Of a stretch of DNA of 64,000 nt, positions 48,071-58,039 are shown piece after piece (position 1 is the first letter of the stretch; each line of letters begins with the position of its first letter). Both the position numbers and the translations under genes were made by a program. The stretch is taken from positions 15,376,001 to 15,440,000 of the forward strand of contig NC_134993.1 in NCBI RefSeq assembly GCF_050947335.1, given 5' to 3'. The DNA is from Megachile rotundata (taxonomy: Eukaryota > Arthropoda > Insecta > Hymenoptera > Megachilidae). The notes under the pieces were generated by a model. That model had not been told where the DNA came from, searched no databases, and saw nothing but the letters and a program-made list of their open reading frames with translations.

Positions 48071-48988
48071 CACATGTTGCGTGACATACGTGTACGTGAG
48101 AGCGCTATTTTCATATCTAATTAACAGTAATTACATTCATACGTTGACTGTCATGAATCAATCACACAACAATTGTTAAGAATGTCATCGATTTTCAAAT
48201 TCAAGCTTTTACTTTAGAAAACCAACTTTGTTTTACTTTGTTCGTTTAGATGGAACTGCTACGAGTAATACCTTTTCTCAATGGGTGTGTCTTACAATTA
48301 CCACGCCCCTCCACTTTTCTGATTCGTGCGCACTAAACCCTCGGCACAGTTCGGCTCTCGTCGACAAAGTTCGGTTCCCGTCGACGTACGGTTCGGTTCG
48401 TGTCAGCTGGGCTCTCGGGCCAGTTCGGTTATCTTCGGCAGATTGGCCACTCCCTCGCAAGAAGTGGGTGGGTCATAACATTCAGCGATCTTAAATTTCT
48501 TTACATGCTTTTTCTTAATAAATTTTTTCCTTTTTAATTAACACATGGCAGTCAATGTATAACAAAATAAAATAAATTTGACAAACTAGCGTTCGCGCGC
48601 GCACGTACACGAGGATACATAAGTACATGTACATTTCAGCCATCCAGCCTTCACGCTTGGAGTGCCTATATACATATATATTTAACACGATCGTTATAGT
48701 TGGTCGTCCCCTTCCTAAGAAAGTACCACTAAAACCACCCCCTAACAGACTGGCAGCAGCAATCGTTACCTCTGTTTTGCTACCCCTTCTAATTCTCTGT
48801 CTTCGTGAACCGCCCGCTTAGCTAACAATTAACAATTAACAACTAATAAAATTTCTCGTTAAGGACTAAAATACAAAAGGGGATGAAACGGAGTTGATTA
48901 AGAAGAATCGGTCGAATTTTAGGGGGTGGTTTCCTCGTGGCCCCAGACACAGACAGTCAGACGATGACAGTGCTGAATTGTGTTTCAG
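48071..48988. other. Intronic sequence upstream of exon 48989
   Basis: No extra exon recognised. Two copies of a TCGGTTCCCGTCGAC / TTCGGTTCGTGTC-type motif lie at 48345-48430, and TAACAATTAACAATTAACAA at about 48820. A frame with a Pro-rich then hydrophobic end (48627-48821) has no homology. Confidence 0.4.
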
Positions 48989-49176
48989 GATTGCACTCTC
49001 CTCACGAAGGACTGGCCGGTGGTTCCGGTCAGAGCATGTCCGGGCTAGCCTACTACCAGCCAGAGCATCCTGCTTCCACGGGGGTGGTCAAGTACCCCGA
49101 GAACGGTCACGACACCCTCTCGGATTTCGTGACGTTCGTTTGCCAGGAGGCGGAGAATACTCAACAGTTGCCCCAG
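48989..49176 (+). CDS. NfI: NfI exon: DTLSDFVTFVCQE block
   Basis: The exon encodes (G)LHSPHEGLAGGSGQSMSGLA, YYQPEHPAS and GHDTLSDFVTFVCQEAENTQ. The last part aligns with the vertebrate NFI-A segment of type PQETLKEFVQLVCPDA, a strongly conserved block of the C-terminal half. The acceptor is tgtttcag ending at 48988, and the donor is gtagct at 49177, a weaker consensus. It enters in phase 1 and leaves in phase 0. A long imperfect hairpin begins 21 nt downstream of the donor at 49198 (see findings). The following 1.3-kb intron holds an ACGCGTGG minisatellite. Confidence 0.92.
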
Positions 49177-49197
49177 GTAGCTTCCGGATCCTTTTTA

Positions 49198-49282
49198 AAC
49201 CCGCCATCTTGTGTCCACCTTCGGTAAAGCGTTCGAAGTTCCTAGGAACCAACTCTTTCTGAAAGGACACAACATGGCGGTT
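49198..49282 (+). other. Long imperfect RNA hairpin just after an NfI donor
   Basis: AACCCGCCATCTTGTGTCC at 49198-49216 pairs with GGACACAACATGGCGGTT at 49265-49282 (one mismatch and one unpaired base). Pairing may continue inward, with CCTTCGGTAAAG opposite CTTTCTGAAAGG. The loop contains the perfect palindrome GTTCCTAGGAAC (49238-49249). Both arms also match a YY1-type core (CCGCCATNTTG). Confidence 0.6.
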
Positions 49283-49539
49283 CTATGCGACCTGCATCGT
49301 CATCCGTGTTCCAATCGCCCTGGATTTTCCGAGACTGATTCGTAATCCACTCAAACATGTTAATGTGCCAAAATTTGGGGGTGAACCCTCGTTTGCTAGG
49401 CGAACTCGAACATCGAATATCAGTTTTTCTTGAAGGTTACTGAGGGGTCTGATCTAAACGAGCTCGCAGCTAGTGATGGGAATAAACGAATGAACTAAGA
49501 TCTGATGAAAGTTATTATCTTTGCTGAATCATTAACATA

Positions 49540-50245
49540 CGTAATTCGATGCCTTGCAATTCCAGCGCGTGGTGATTCGATGCGTTGCAATTCCAGCGCG
49601 TGGTAATTCCAACGCGTGGTAATTCGATGCATTGCGATTCCAGCGCGTGGTAATTCAACGCGTGGTAATTTGACGCGTGGTAATTCGATATGTCGCGATT
49701 CCAGCGCGTGGTAATTCGATGCGTTGCAATTCCAACGTGTCGTAATTCGACGCGTGGTAATTCCAGCGCGTGGTAATTCGTCGCGTGGTAATTGGATGCG
49801 TGGTAATTCGATGCGTTGCAATTCCAACGCGTGGTAATTCCACGCGTGTTAATTCCAACGCGTAGTAATTCGTCGCGTGGTAATTGGATGCGTGGTAATT
49901 CGATGCGTTGCGATTCCAGCGCGTGGTAATTCGATGCGTTGCAATTCCTACGCGTGGTAATTCGACGCGTGGTAATTCCAGCGCGTGGTAATTCGTCGCG
50001 TGGAAATTGGATGCGTTGCAATTCCAACTCGTGGTATTTCCACGCGTGGTAATTCCAACGCGTGGTAATTCGTCGCGTGGTAATTGGATGCGTGGTAATT
50101 CGATGCGTTGCGATTCCAGCGCGTGGTAATTCGATGCATTGCAATTCCAACGCGTGGTAATTCCAACGCGTAGTAATTCGTCGCGTGGTAATTGGATGCG
50201 TGGTAATTCGATGCGTTGCAATTCCAACGCGTGGTAATTCAACTT
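49540..50245 (+). repeat. ACGCGTGG minisatellite array in the 1.3-kb NfI intron
   Basis: 15-bp units with a higher-order block of about 120-180 bp containing ATTCGTCGCGTGGTAATTGG followed by ATGCGTGGTAATTCGATGCG. The block recurs near 49775, 49870, 49990, 50070 and 50180. The array fills over half of the intron between exons 48989 and 50485. Confidence 0.94.
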
Positions 50246-50484
50246 ATGATAGTTTGGGGGCTGAAAAGGTGGTCCAGTTCAAGTCTACACTTGAATCAGC
50301 CTTCTCCAACTTGCTTTACCTACCCATCTGCCATCTCATCTCTCCACAATTAATCCACCCAAATAATTCTAGCGATTAGAAATAAAATTCCCATCACTAG
50401 GAGCAAACGGGGAAAAAAGAAATCGGGGTGAATGGATCACGCGCGGGTCGACGACGTTGATCGGTGGGTGTGTGGTATTTCCAG

Positions 50485-50847
50485 GCGCAGCTAGCCGGAC
50501 CCCGCACTGGTATACAAAAGTTCTCACAGTATTATCCGAGTTCGATGCTGCCTCCACCGCCGCCGGCCCCGATGGCGAGGCCTGTCGCTATCATAAGGTC
50601 GACAGGCGAGTTAACAGCCGCCAGCTCGAACTCACCCCCCACCTCGTCGACCTCGCCAACGGACCCGTCGGAACTGGCGTCCAGTCAGGAGCAGATGGCG
50701 GCCGCGGCCGCAGTGGGTCTCGTCAGTTCCGGTTGCCAGAGTTCCGTCGATCCTGCAGGAAGGAAGAGCCCGGCCAGGATCCTCGTCACGGCGCCCCACA
50801 CCAGCAGGGAATACACCTTTGCTCACTTTCACTCCCAACCTGGACAG
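50485..50847 (+). CDS. NfI: NfI exon: proline-rich transactivation domain
   Basis: This 121-codon exon contains SSMLPPPPPAPMARPVAIIR, equivalent to the MLPPPPPPPMARPV signature of the vertebrate NFI proline-rich transactivation domain, followed by TGELTAASSNSPPTSSTSPT. The Ser/Thr/Pro-rich run, an Ala tract (AAAAAVG) and a conserved-looking TAPHTSREYTFAHFHSQPGQ end the exon. Two in-frame acceptors lie 6 nt apart (ag at 50483-50484 and 50489-50490). The first is annotated, and the second would drop Ala-Gln. The donor is gtacgt at 50848. Both ends are phase 0. Confidence 0.93.
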
Positions 50848-50903
50848 GTACGTGCCTCCACGTTCGTTCAAATATTTGACACTAATTTTCTGTTCCTCCG
50901 CAG

Positions 50904-51138
50904 CAAATATTCACGTATCCTACCATCAGCTCGATGTCGGGGGTGATCTCCCCGACGAACCTCTCCCTCTTCTCGTCGCCGGTGTCGGTGACGAGGCCTG
51001 TGGCTACCCAGAGATCGGTGTCTAACGTGCCACCTCGCTGGAACACTGCACCGTTCATCAATCTCGAGGACGACTACAACATGATCGCCCCCATCATCAC
51101 AGGAACCGCCAGCGAACCGCCTTCCACCATGGACGAAG
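50904..51138 (+). CDS. NfI: NfI exon: C-terminal region
   Basis: The exon encodes 78 residues beginning QIFTYPTISSMSGVISPTNL, with PVSVTRPVATQRSVSNVPPR, then WNTAPFINLEDDYNMIAPII and a Thr/Ser/Pro end. Its Ser/Pro-rich composition and the PPRWNTAPFI block resemble the NRFVSVGPRDPSFV-type region near the C-terminus of vertebrate NFI, though more loosely than the upstream exon. The acceptor is ctccgcag ending at 50903. The preceding intron is only 56 nt, near the lower limit for insect introns. The donor is gtcagt at 51139. The exon enters in phase 0 and leaves in phase 1. Confidence 0.9.
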
Positions 51139-51190
51139 GTCAGTTGCCTCAGAAATGTCACAGGTAGCTCCAGTACTAGATCTGATATTG

Positions 51191-51228
51191 TACGAGCGGT
51201 GGACGGTCCAACTGATCCACCGCTCGTA
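51191..51228 (+). other. Perfect 13-bp hairpin in the last NfI intron
   Basis: TACGAGCGGTGGA at 51191-51203 and TCCACCGCTCGTA at 51216-51228 are exact reverse complements separated by a 12-nt loop, inside the 149-nt intron before the terminal exon. Confidence 0.75.
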
Positions 51229-51287
51229 GCATTGACCTACTGTGGTCAGATAACGAAAGATTGAAATAAACACAGTGTACCTTGCAG

Positions 51288-51523
51288 AACGATACTTCCA
51301 TCCAGTGCACACGAGCAGCGTGGTGGACAAGAGCGGCGCTGGTAACATGATGAGCACGGACCTGGGCGTGTCAGCGGACCCGACATCGCATCACCATCAG
51401 CCCCAACAGCAGCAGCAGCAGCAACCGCAGCAGCAGCAACAACAGCAGACGCAGCAGCAGCAGCAACAGCAGCAGCAACAAGTGATGCAGGACAAGAGCG
51501 GCAGACCGAAGTCTCCCCCGTGA
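51288..51523 (+). CDS. NfI: NfI terminal exon: polyglutamine C-terminus and stop
   Basis: The final coding segment continues in phase 1 as (E)RYFHPVHTSSVVDKSGAGNM, a short His run (HHHQP), three Gln-rich runs separated by Pro and Thr, and ends QDKSGRPKSPP followed by TGA at 51521-51523. Glutamine tracts coded by mixed CAG and CAA run from about 51399 to 51480 and are typical of insect transcription factors. They are likely length-polymorphic. The acceptor is cttgcag ending at 51287. The preceding 149-nt intron holds a 13-bp hairpin. A C-rich antisense frame over the same bases is only the mirror of the Gln repeats. Confidence 0.9.
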
Positions 51524-52216
51524 CACTGGAGGCTTAGAGCGGAAAGTCTCGAGAAGCTCGCATGTTCCACGGGGTCGTTACTCACCACCGCGTACGATAA
51601 TAACCCTGAGCCGGAGGGGAATCGCCAGGATTCCTCGTGTCGTGTTCAGCTTCGCGACCTAAGCCTGCGGAGAATCGAGTGCCTGAGAGTCTGATCGTAG
51701 TTTAAGCGGACACAGTCGAGGGATCGAGGCGCTTCCGGCACAGCGGCCCACCCGCCACTCTCGAGACTAAACTGAGACCAGGGTCGATCGATCGTTGGTC
51801 GAGCCTCGCCACCCGCGGGGCTAACTCTTTAACCCTCTGAGGGACACCGCTTCGGAAACTTCCTAGCTTCGTGCTCCACTTCCCACACGGATTTTGCCTT
51901 TCGTTAGGGGACATTGTTTTGGTTTGCCAAGATAGAATGCTCAAAATGTGGGCGCGGACCCACCAGACTAGGATTAACCAGGTGTTCAAATTATTACAAA
52001 GTGCTGATTTAACTTGGGATCAAAAGGGTTAGACTAACATATTGACAAAGTTTAGTTAACTTAAGCAATTTTGTTCGCTCGCATGGAGAACGCACTTTGA
52101 CCTCAGGGGGTTAACATTCGGTCAATTATTACTTCCGTGCGACGGTCTCCGCGCCACCGGAAGCGTCGTTTTCCTCTCTCGATACACTGTTAATTTGTAA
52201 CTCTCTCCCTCTCTCT

Positions 52217-52252
<36 letters not shown>

Positions 52253-55200
52253 TGACTGTCCTCGAAGGACGCGAGTAAGGACCCCTCATTTCGCCACCTA
52301 AGAAGCGTCTGATCGGTCGCCGATCGGTCCCATCGACTGCTAAAACAGTAACAAAAAAAGTGATCAAAGCAAGAGAGAACTAGAGTAATCGTTTCTCGCG
52401 CGATTTTATAAACGATCTATTCCTATTCTTCCTGCTTCGAGGCCCTTCCGAAAGCGTTTTTGTACATACACGCGAGACTCGTTTGACGGCTGTCGGTCTC
52501 GTCGTCGCGGTATTTTATAACGTTTTAGAGGATTCTAGAGTGTAGTAGCGTCTGAAGGGAACGAAGGGACACGCGTTGGACACTTCTGGTCCCCTGTCAA
52601 ATTCTCTTCCAAGAAAAGATTTGGATCGGGTCTGCGAAGCGAGTGATCCGAAGGGAATGTAGCCGTTCTCTTTCTTTTCGGCGTTAGACAATGTTGTGGT
52701 AGGATTTTTATAATTGGAGTTGTCGCTGCCTAGTACTTGGTACCTAATAGATAAGATTATACCATGGTAGTGATACTATCCAGTATAGTAGAGCTAGTAT
52801 TGCTTACAAGGCTTGATAGTCCGCAATGTAAATTAAGCCACTCCAATTAATATACTGTAACCTAGACTTAACTCTGCTAACTCCACCACTCCAAGGTACT
52901 AGGCCGGTAATTCTAACGTTCAGTTACTCTAACAGTGCTTATAATTGACTAGCTGACCTTCGGAACTTGCTTGGCAGACTTGGTTTAGCGAGGAGAAAAA
53001 CGAAAAAAAAGATTTTCTAGTGCCAATTTCTCGAGTAGCTTATAAATATTATAACGAAATTATAATTTTCTATTATATTTTTTTATAATATTTATGAAGG
53101 AACACACACGCTTGTTTAGACGCGTCGGCGGAAGTGGTTTTTTGTAGTCGAGGCAGAAGCTTCTTCTTCTTCTTCGAGCGTTTTTAAGAAAAACAGAGAA
53201 AGAGAACAAGAAGGGTAAAAAAATATGATAATAATTATTGTTATTATTATAGAGACGAAGGTCGAGGGGATCCGATCGACGAGTCCGGTGGAACGGATGT
53301 TAAACCGGTCCACGAACCACGGATAATAATATTAAATAACTTTCTAATTGTATCGTTAAATAATAATCGCCTAAATGCTCAGGCTAGTGCTAACACTAGT
53401 GAACACAACGAGAACTAAGAAACGAGAGGAAGACTAGCTGCGGACTAGTCACCAGAGGCTGCTAGTTAGAAACAAAGTGAATATTTAATATTGAAATTAT
53501 TATCGAGATTAAGCGGTTACAAAAAAAAATAAGAAAAACACGTTATACCGAACTGCTGCGAAAGAGGAAAGAAGAGGAAGAGGAAGAGCCAACACAAAAT
53601 GGAAGTAGAATGGGAAACGAAGACGGACGATATTCGAGATAGTGAGAGATCTATAGTTATTAACTATTTAGAAATTTAGTGGTAAACGTCGCGCGACGAG
53701 ATATATTATTAATTGTAACATCGAACTCGACGACAACGAAGGTCCTAGCCTACAGGGTGTTTCATTACATGCGTCGCTCGCTTTATTGTACTTTTATTGT
53801 AATTTTATTTCACGTATTCACAAATATTCCACGCTTCCTATTTCGAGAACCGATTATAAGTTAATCTTGCTACTGTAACTGCGTCAAATTCTACGACGTT
53901 AAACTCTAAGCTATAATCACACGTCATGGCAGAAATTCTAAAAACAAAATTTATAAAAATTGTGTTTGTTTATAAGTTTAAGCGGGTTCCACATGCGAGG
54001 AAGCACCCTGTGCATTATTATTATTGTCCAAAGTGCTTTCCGTCGACTATACGTTAAAGAGACTTTCATTTTTCTTTCTGTTGGAATCGACCCTTCCAGG
54101 GTCTGTAAATTACACGTTATTGTTAAGACGATTTGAATGTTTCGTTTGAACGTTAACAAAGAATTAGTACGTAGAATTATCGTGATGGCAGCGAGGTACA
54201 CGATTCTTCGTTGGAGTTTTGTAAAGTGACATTTGAGTACTTATTTTTCTGTTCGAGTGATGGTTGAAAGGGTGCGCTGCGTCTTGCCCATTAGCGACTA
54301 CTTGGATCCATTTGATCGATTCATCTTGTGTTAACACGTTGACTGCGACTTGCTTACTTTCGTCTTCAATGGACATAGGAATAAGAGGGATTTTTGTAAA
54401 ATAGTCAATTTTAATTTAATATGTACGTGCAAGTTTCAGTAAATGAAGTCTAAATTCTACCCTTAATTCTATGTCTATTATATTATGTAAATGTCTTTGA
54501 GACCTTGACAGTCAGCGTGTTGATTAGTTCAAGAAAATAAGATCGTTCAACAGCCACCAGTTGATTTTTCATTGCACTCCTCGTCCTCTTGATTGTGCTT
54601 GTACTCTTTGTAACATACTAACTTTCTTTGTTATTAAAAATCCTAGTTTAAGACGATTACCGAATTGCTGAATCGCTAGCGAAGTCCAATTTCTAGAAAC
54701 TCGCAGTTTTGTTTGAAGGGTGAAGGTTTGATCGAAGGATCCAGACGGGGTCGAATGGGGAAGAACGCACCCTGTCAATCGGTTCGTAGTGATAGTACAA
54801 AGAGATCGAGACTAGCAATATCGGTAACTAGCAATAACGTAAGATACTTGATATAAGATAAACGAGGCGACGACGCTACTATATTCCTATAATAATGCTT
54901 GTAACGCTATTAACGCTACACGGCGAACCGCCGAATACTACTGTACCACAACTACCATCACCACCATCACCATCAGCACCGCCATCGATAAGAAAGATAA
55001 AAACTACCACTCATCCACCACCAATAATACTATTACTACTATTAACTAACTAACTAACTAACTACTAGCAGCGCTATTCTAAACTAATACTATTACCGCT
55101 ACTATACTATTAATTGTACACGACGAGGACGAGCTAACCGCATACTATGTTACTATACCGCCTAAATTAAGTCGAAACCGAGGGCCGCTCTGACTACTAT

Positions 55201-55400
55201 TAAATAATCGACTAAACTACTAATCGCTTTACGGTTACTACGGGAGAGAACTATTATTAGTGTAAATACGAGATAGGTTATGTTAACGCGTGCTGTCGTT
55301 GTGGAGGACTTTGTCCATTTACCCTCTGCCTCAGCATTTTTATGATATAGATTGACCTCTTGATAATTTTAGCAAGTTAATTCTGTTATCTACGATTTTA
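51524..55400 (+). other. NfI: Probable long 3' UTR of NfI and downstream sequence
   Basis: No coding frame is convincing here. Directly after the stop the sequence is GC-moderate, then becomes AT-rich with many short simple repeats: a CT tract at about 52197-52253, TTCTTC and ATT triplets near 53160-53250, ACTACTATT-type and TAACTAAC repeats at about 54950-55100, and a Pumilio-like TGTAAATA at about 55261. This is the texture of a long regulatory 3' UTR, as is common for neural transcription factor genes in insects. The polyadenylation site cannot be fixed. AATAAA appears only past the minisatellite at 55.4 kb (56112, 56193, 56251) and again at 59063 and 61269. The true end is unknown. Confidence 0.4.
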
Positions 55401-55404
55401 TTAT

Positions 55405-56105
55405 CACGCGGTGGAATTGCAACGCATCGAATTACCACGCGTCGAGTTACCACGCATCGATTTACCACGCGTCGAATTACCAGGCGTTGGAATTGCAATG
55501 TATCGAATTACCACGCGTCGAATTACTACGCGTCGAGTTATCACGCGTCGAATTACTACGCGTCGAGTTACCACGCGTCGAATTACCACGCGTCGAGTTA
55601 CCACGCGTCGAATTACCACGCGTTGGAATTGCAACGCATCGAATTACCACGCGTCGAGTTACCACGCGTCGAAATACCACGCGTCGAGTTACCATGCGTC
55701 GAATTACCACGCGTTGGAATTGCAACGCATCGAATTACCACGCGCTGGAATCGCAACGCATCGAATTACCACGCGCTGGAATCGCAACGCATCGAACTAC
55801 CACGCGTCGAATTACCACGCGGTGGAATCGCAACGCATCGAATTACCACGCGTCGAATTACCACGTATCGAATTACCACGCGCTGGAATTGCAAAGTATC
55901 GAATTACCACGCGTCGAGTTACCACGCGCCGAATTACCACGCGTCGAATTACCATGCGGTGGAATCGCAACGCATCGAATTACCACGCGCCGAATTACCA
56001 CGCGGTGGAATCGCAACGCATCGAATTACTGCGCGTCGAATTACCACGTATCGAATTACCACGCGTTGGAATCGCAGCGCATGGAATTACCACGCGTTAT
56101 AATTC
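55405..56105 (-). repeat. ACGCGTGG minisatellite array, reverse orientation, downstream of NfI
   Basis: Plus strand reads GAATTACCACGCGTCGAGTT and GGAATCGCAACGCATCGAAT, the reverse complement of the intronic arrays. Units are 15 bp with 30-45 bp higher-order blocks. It is the only array outside the known coding span on the 3' side. Plus-strand frames of 159-240 codons are repeat artefacts. Confidence 0.94.
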
Positions 56106-57055
56106 TTCAGAAATAAAAGCAACGTCTAAGTGAGATCTCAAATTTTTTTCAAAAGAAGCTTAAATTTAAGTAACGTAAATTATAACTGAAGTAATAAAGA
56201 AATGAAGAGGCAGTAGGTAAATGAACAACTCGACGTACATTAATTAGGGCAATAAAGAGAAGGTGGCTTAAGTAGCAAGTTAAGTAGCGTTTTATAAAAT
56301 TAGAGTTAAAGGGATTAGGTTCGCTTGAGAAAAAGACAAGAAGAATGTCGTCGAGATCCTCCGCGAACGATGAAGGAGTAAAGGGTTGAAGAGAGGATAG
56401 TTATTACGAACGCACAGGGGTTGAAATCTTTGGAGCCCCGGATCCGAGGATCCTACGTTCAACCCCTTGATCACCGCGAGACTTTCATTTCTTCCGCAGA
56501 ATTTTATTTTAGTGACCGGTGAAGTCAGGGGGTTGGAAGACCTAGTGTAAGGGATTTTAATACTTTCCTTGATGCCAATAGGGATTGTAAAGAAAGAACT
56601 CGTGTTCTTATTTTGTTAAGCGCGCTCGTCGTTGATGGAAAATTTTGACGAAAATTCTCACGGGGAATAGCGGTGTCTATTAATGAAACAAGGGTGGTTC
56701 CGGGATACGCGAATTAGGTTTTATCGTCGGGTTTAGCGTTCTTTTGCACGTTGGTGATCATCCTACTCCCCCAATTATTATTACAAACTTTCACTTGTGA
56801 ATTTCTGTCGACAAAAATATTTTTCAAATGTAGCTTTCAATATATTCGATCTTGCGTATTTTTCTGTTTGACCCTTTAAGTTACAATTTTATAGTCTGTT
56901 GCATCATGCACGAATGACTAAATATTAATACAAGAAGACAAAAATAAAGAAGATTGAAAATTTAGTCTCGTTACGTATTCAGTGATGCTTGATAGAAGAT
57001 TATAATTAGAATCGGATGCAAAATTCAATTGCAGATAAGGGGCAAGTTTAATTTC
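56106..57055. other. Unique AT-rich sequence with AATAAA signals
   Basis: AATAAA occurs at 56112, 56193 and 56251, which could serve a readthrough NfI transcript. No gene recognised. Confidence 0.35.
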
Positions 57056-57059
57056 GAGC

Positions 57060-57490
57060 GTAGTGTGCGTCACAAGTGCGTCACGATATTGCAAGACAAG
57101 GGTTATAATTAGAATCGAACGCAAAATTAAATTGCAGACAAAATATTAGTTTGATTTCAAGATTAGTGGTCATGTAGTGGTAATATGCGTCACGAGTGCG
57201 TCACAGGTGCGTCACGAGTGCGTCATATACCTCGCGTGTGCGTCATGAGTGCGTCATGCGTCTCACAAGTGCGTCATGCACCTCACAGGTGCGTCGCGAG
57301 TGCGTCATGTATCTCACAGGTGCGTCACGAGTGCGTCACGTATCTCACAGGTGCGTCACGGGTGCGTCGTGTATCTCACAAGTGCGTCACAAGTGCGTCG
57401 TGTACCTCACGAGTGCGTCACAAGTGCGTCATATGTGTCACGAGTGCATCACAAGTGCGTCATGTGCGTCACGAGTGCGTCACAATAATG
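57060..57490 (+). repeat. TGCGTCACGAG minisatellite, second locus
   Basis: Units of about 10 bp, GAGTGCGTCA and AAGTGCGTCA, with a second-level alternation that includes TGTATCTCACAGGTGCGTCA (about 39-40 bp). It is the same family as at 2460-3720, about 54 kb away, in the same orientation. Confidence 0.92.
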
Positions 57491-58035
57491 CAAAACAAGA
57501 AATCGACACAAAAAAATTTGAATCTCCCCACGTCAATCGATTGATCATCAACGTGCGATTAGATTAGAGTGCCAATCGGTGTAGAATTGTAAAATAACCA
57601 TAGAATCGTTAGTATATCCTTAGGGTGAGCTTTCGAGGGAAAAGTTTTTCCCACACACGTAAATACAAACGAGGAAAATTTTTCCCTTCTTCGCTTAATT
57701 TCGCGACCAACCGTTCGAATCCACCCTTCCACGTTTCTGCTCAAAAATGTCAAGCTCGCGTCGCGTTCATTTTTCGCGAAGGAAAATACACTTTTGTACA
57801 GCGTCTCGAGCTGCCTTGAACCGAAAGTGCATTATAAAAGAATCGTCGCGTAAGAGCCACTCTATGAACGCCATCTCTGCTGACTTCCTTCTTCTTTCAA
57901 TAATTAATAATTCTTCACGAGATAATATTCTGACAATTATTTTATGTGTAAATTATGGAGGGTGACTACTTTTATATTTGTTTGAGACAAGGTTTCTTTA
58001 AAGGTTTAGGTTTATATATTTTTTAGAGATTTATT
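57491..58035. other. Unique sequence, nothing recognised
   Basis: An inverted pair GGAAAAGTTTTTCCC / GGAAAATTTTTCCC lies at about 57639-57688. No exon or RNA gene recognised. Confidence 0.4.
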
Positions 58036-58039
58036 TTTT

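Noticed and set aside
51397..51588. Antisense poly-Cys frame
   Set aside because: Mirror of the CAG/CAA repeat in the NfI terminal exon.
55411..56133. Plus-strand frames of 159-240 codons
   Set aside because: The reverse-oriented minisatellite places the stop-free strand on plus. The composition is identical to the other arrays.
57185..57567. Frames rich in Cys, His and Arg resembling zinc-finger spacing
   Set aside because: They come from the 10-bp TGCGTCACGAG repeat read in three phases. The Cys/His spacing is imposed by the period and is not a domain.
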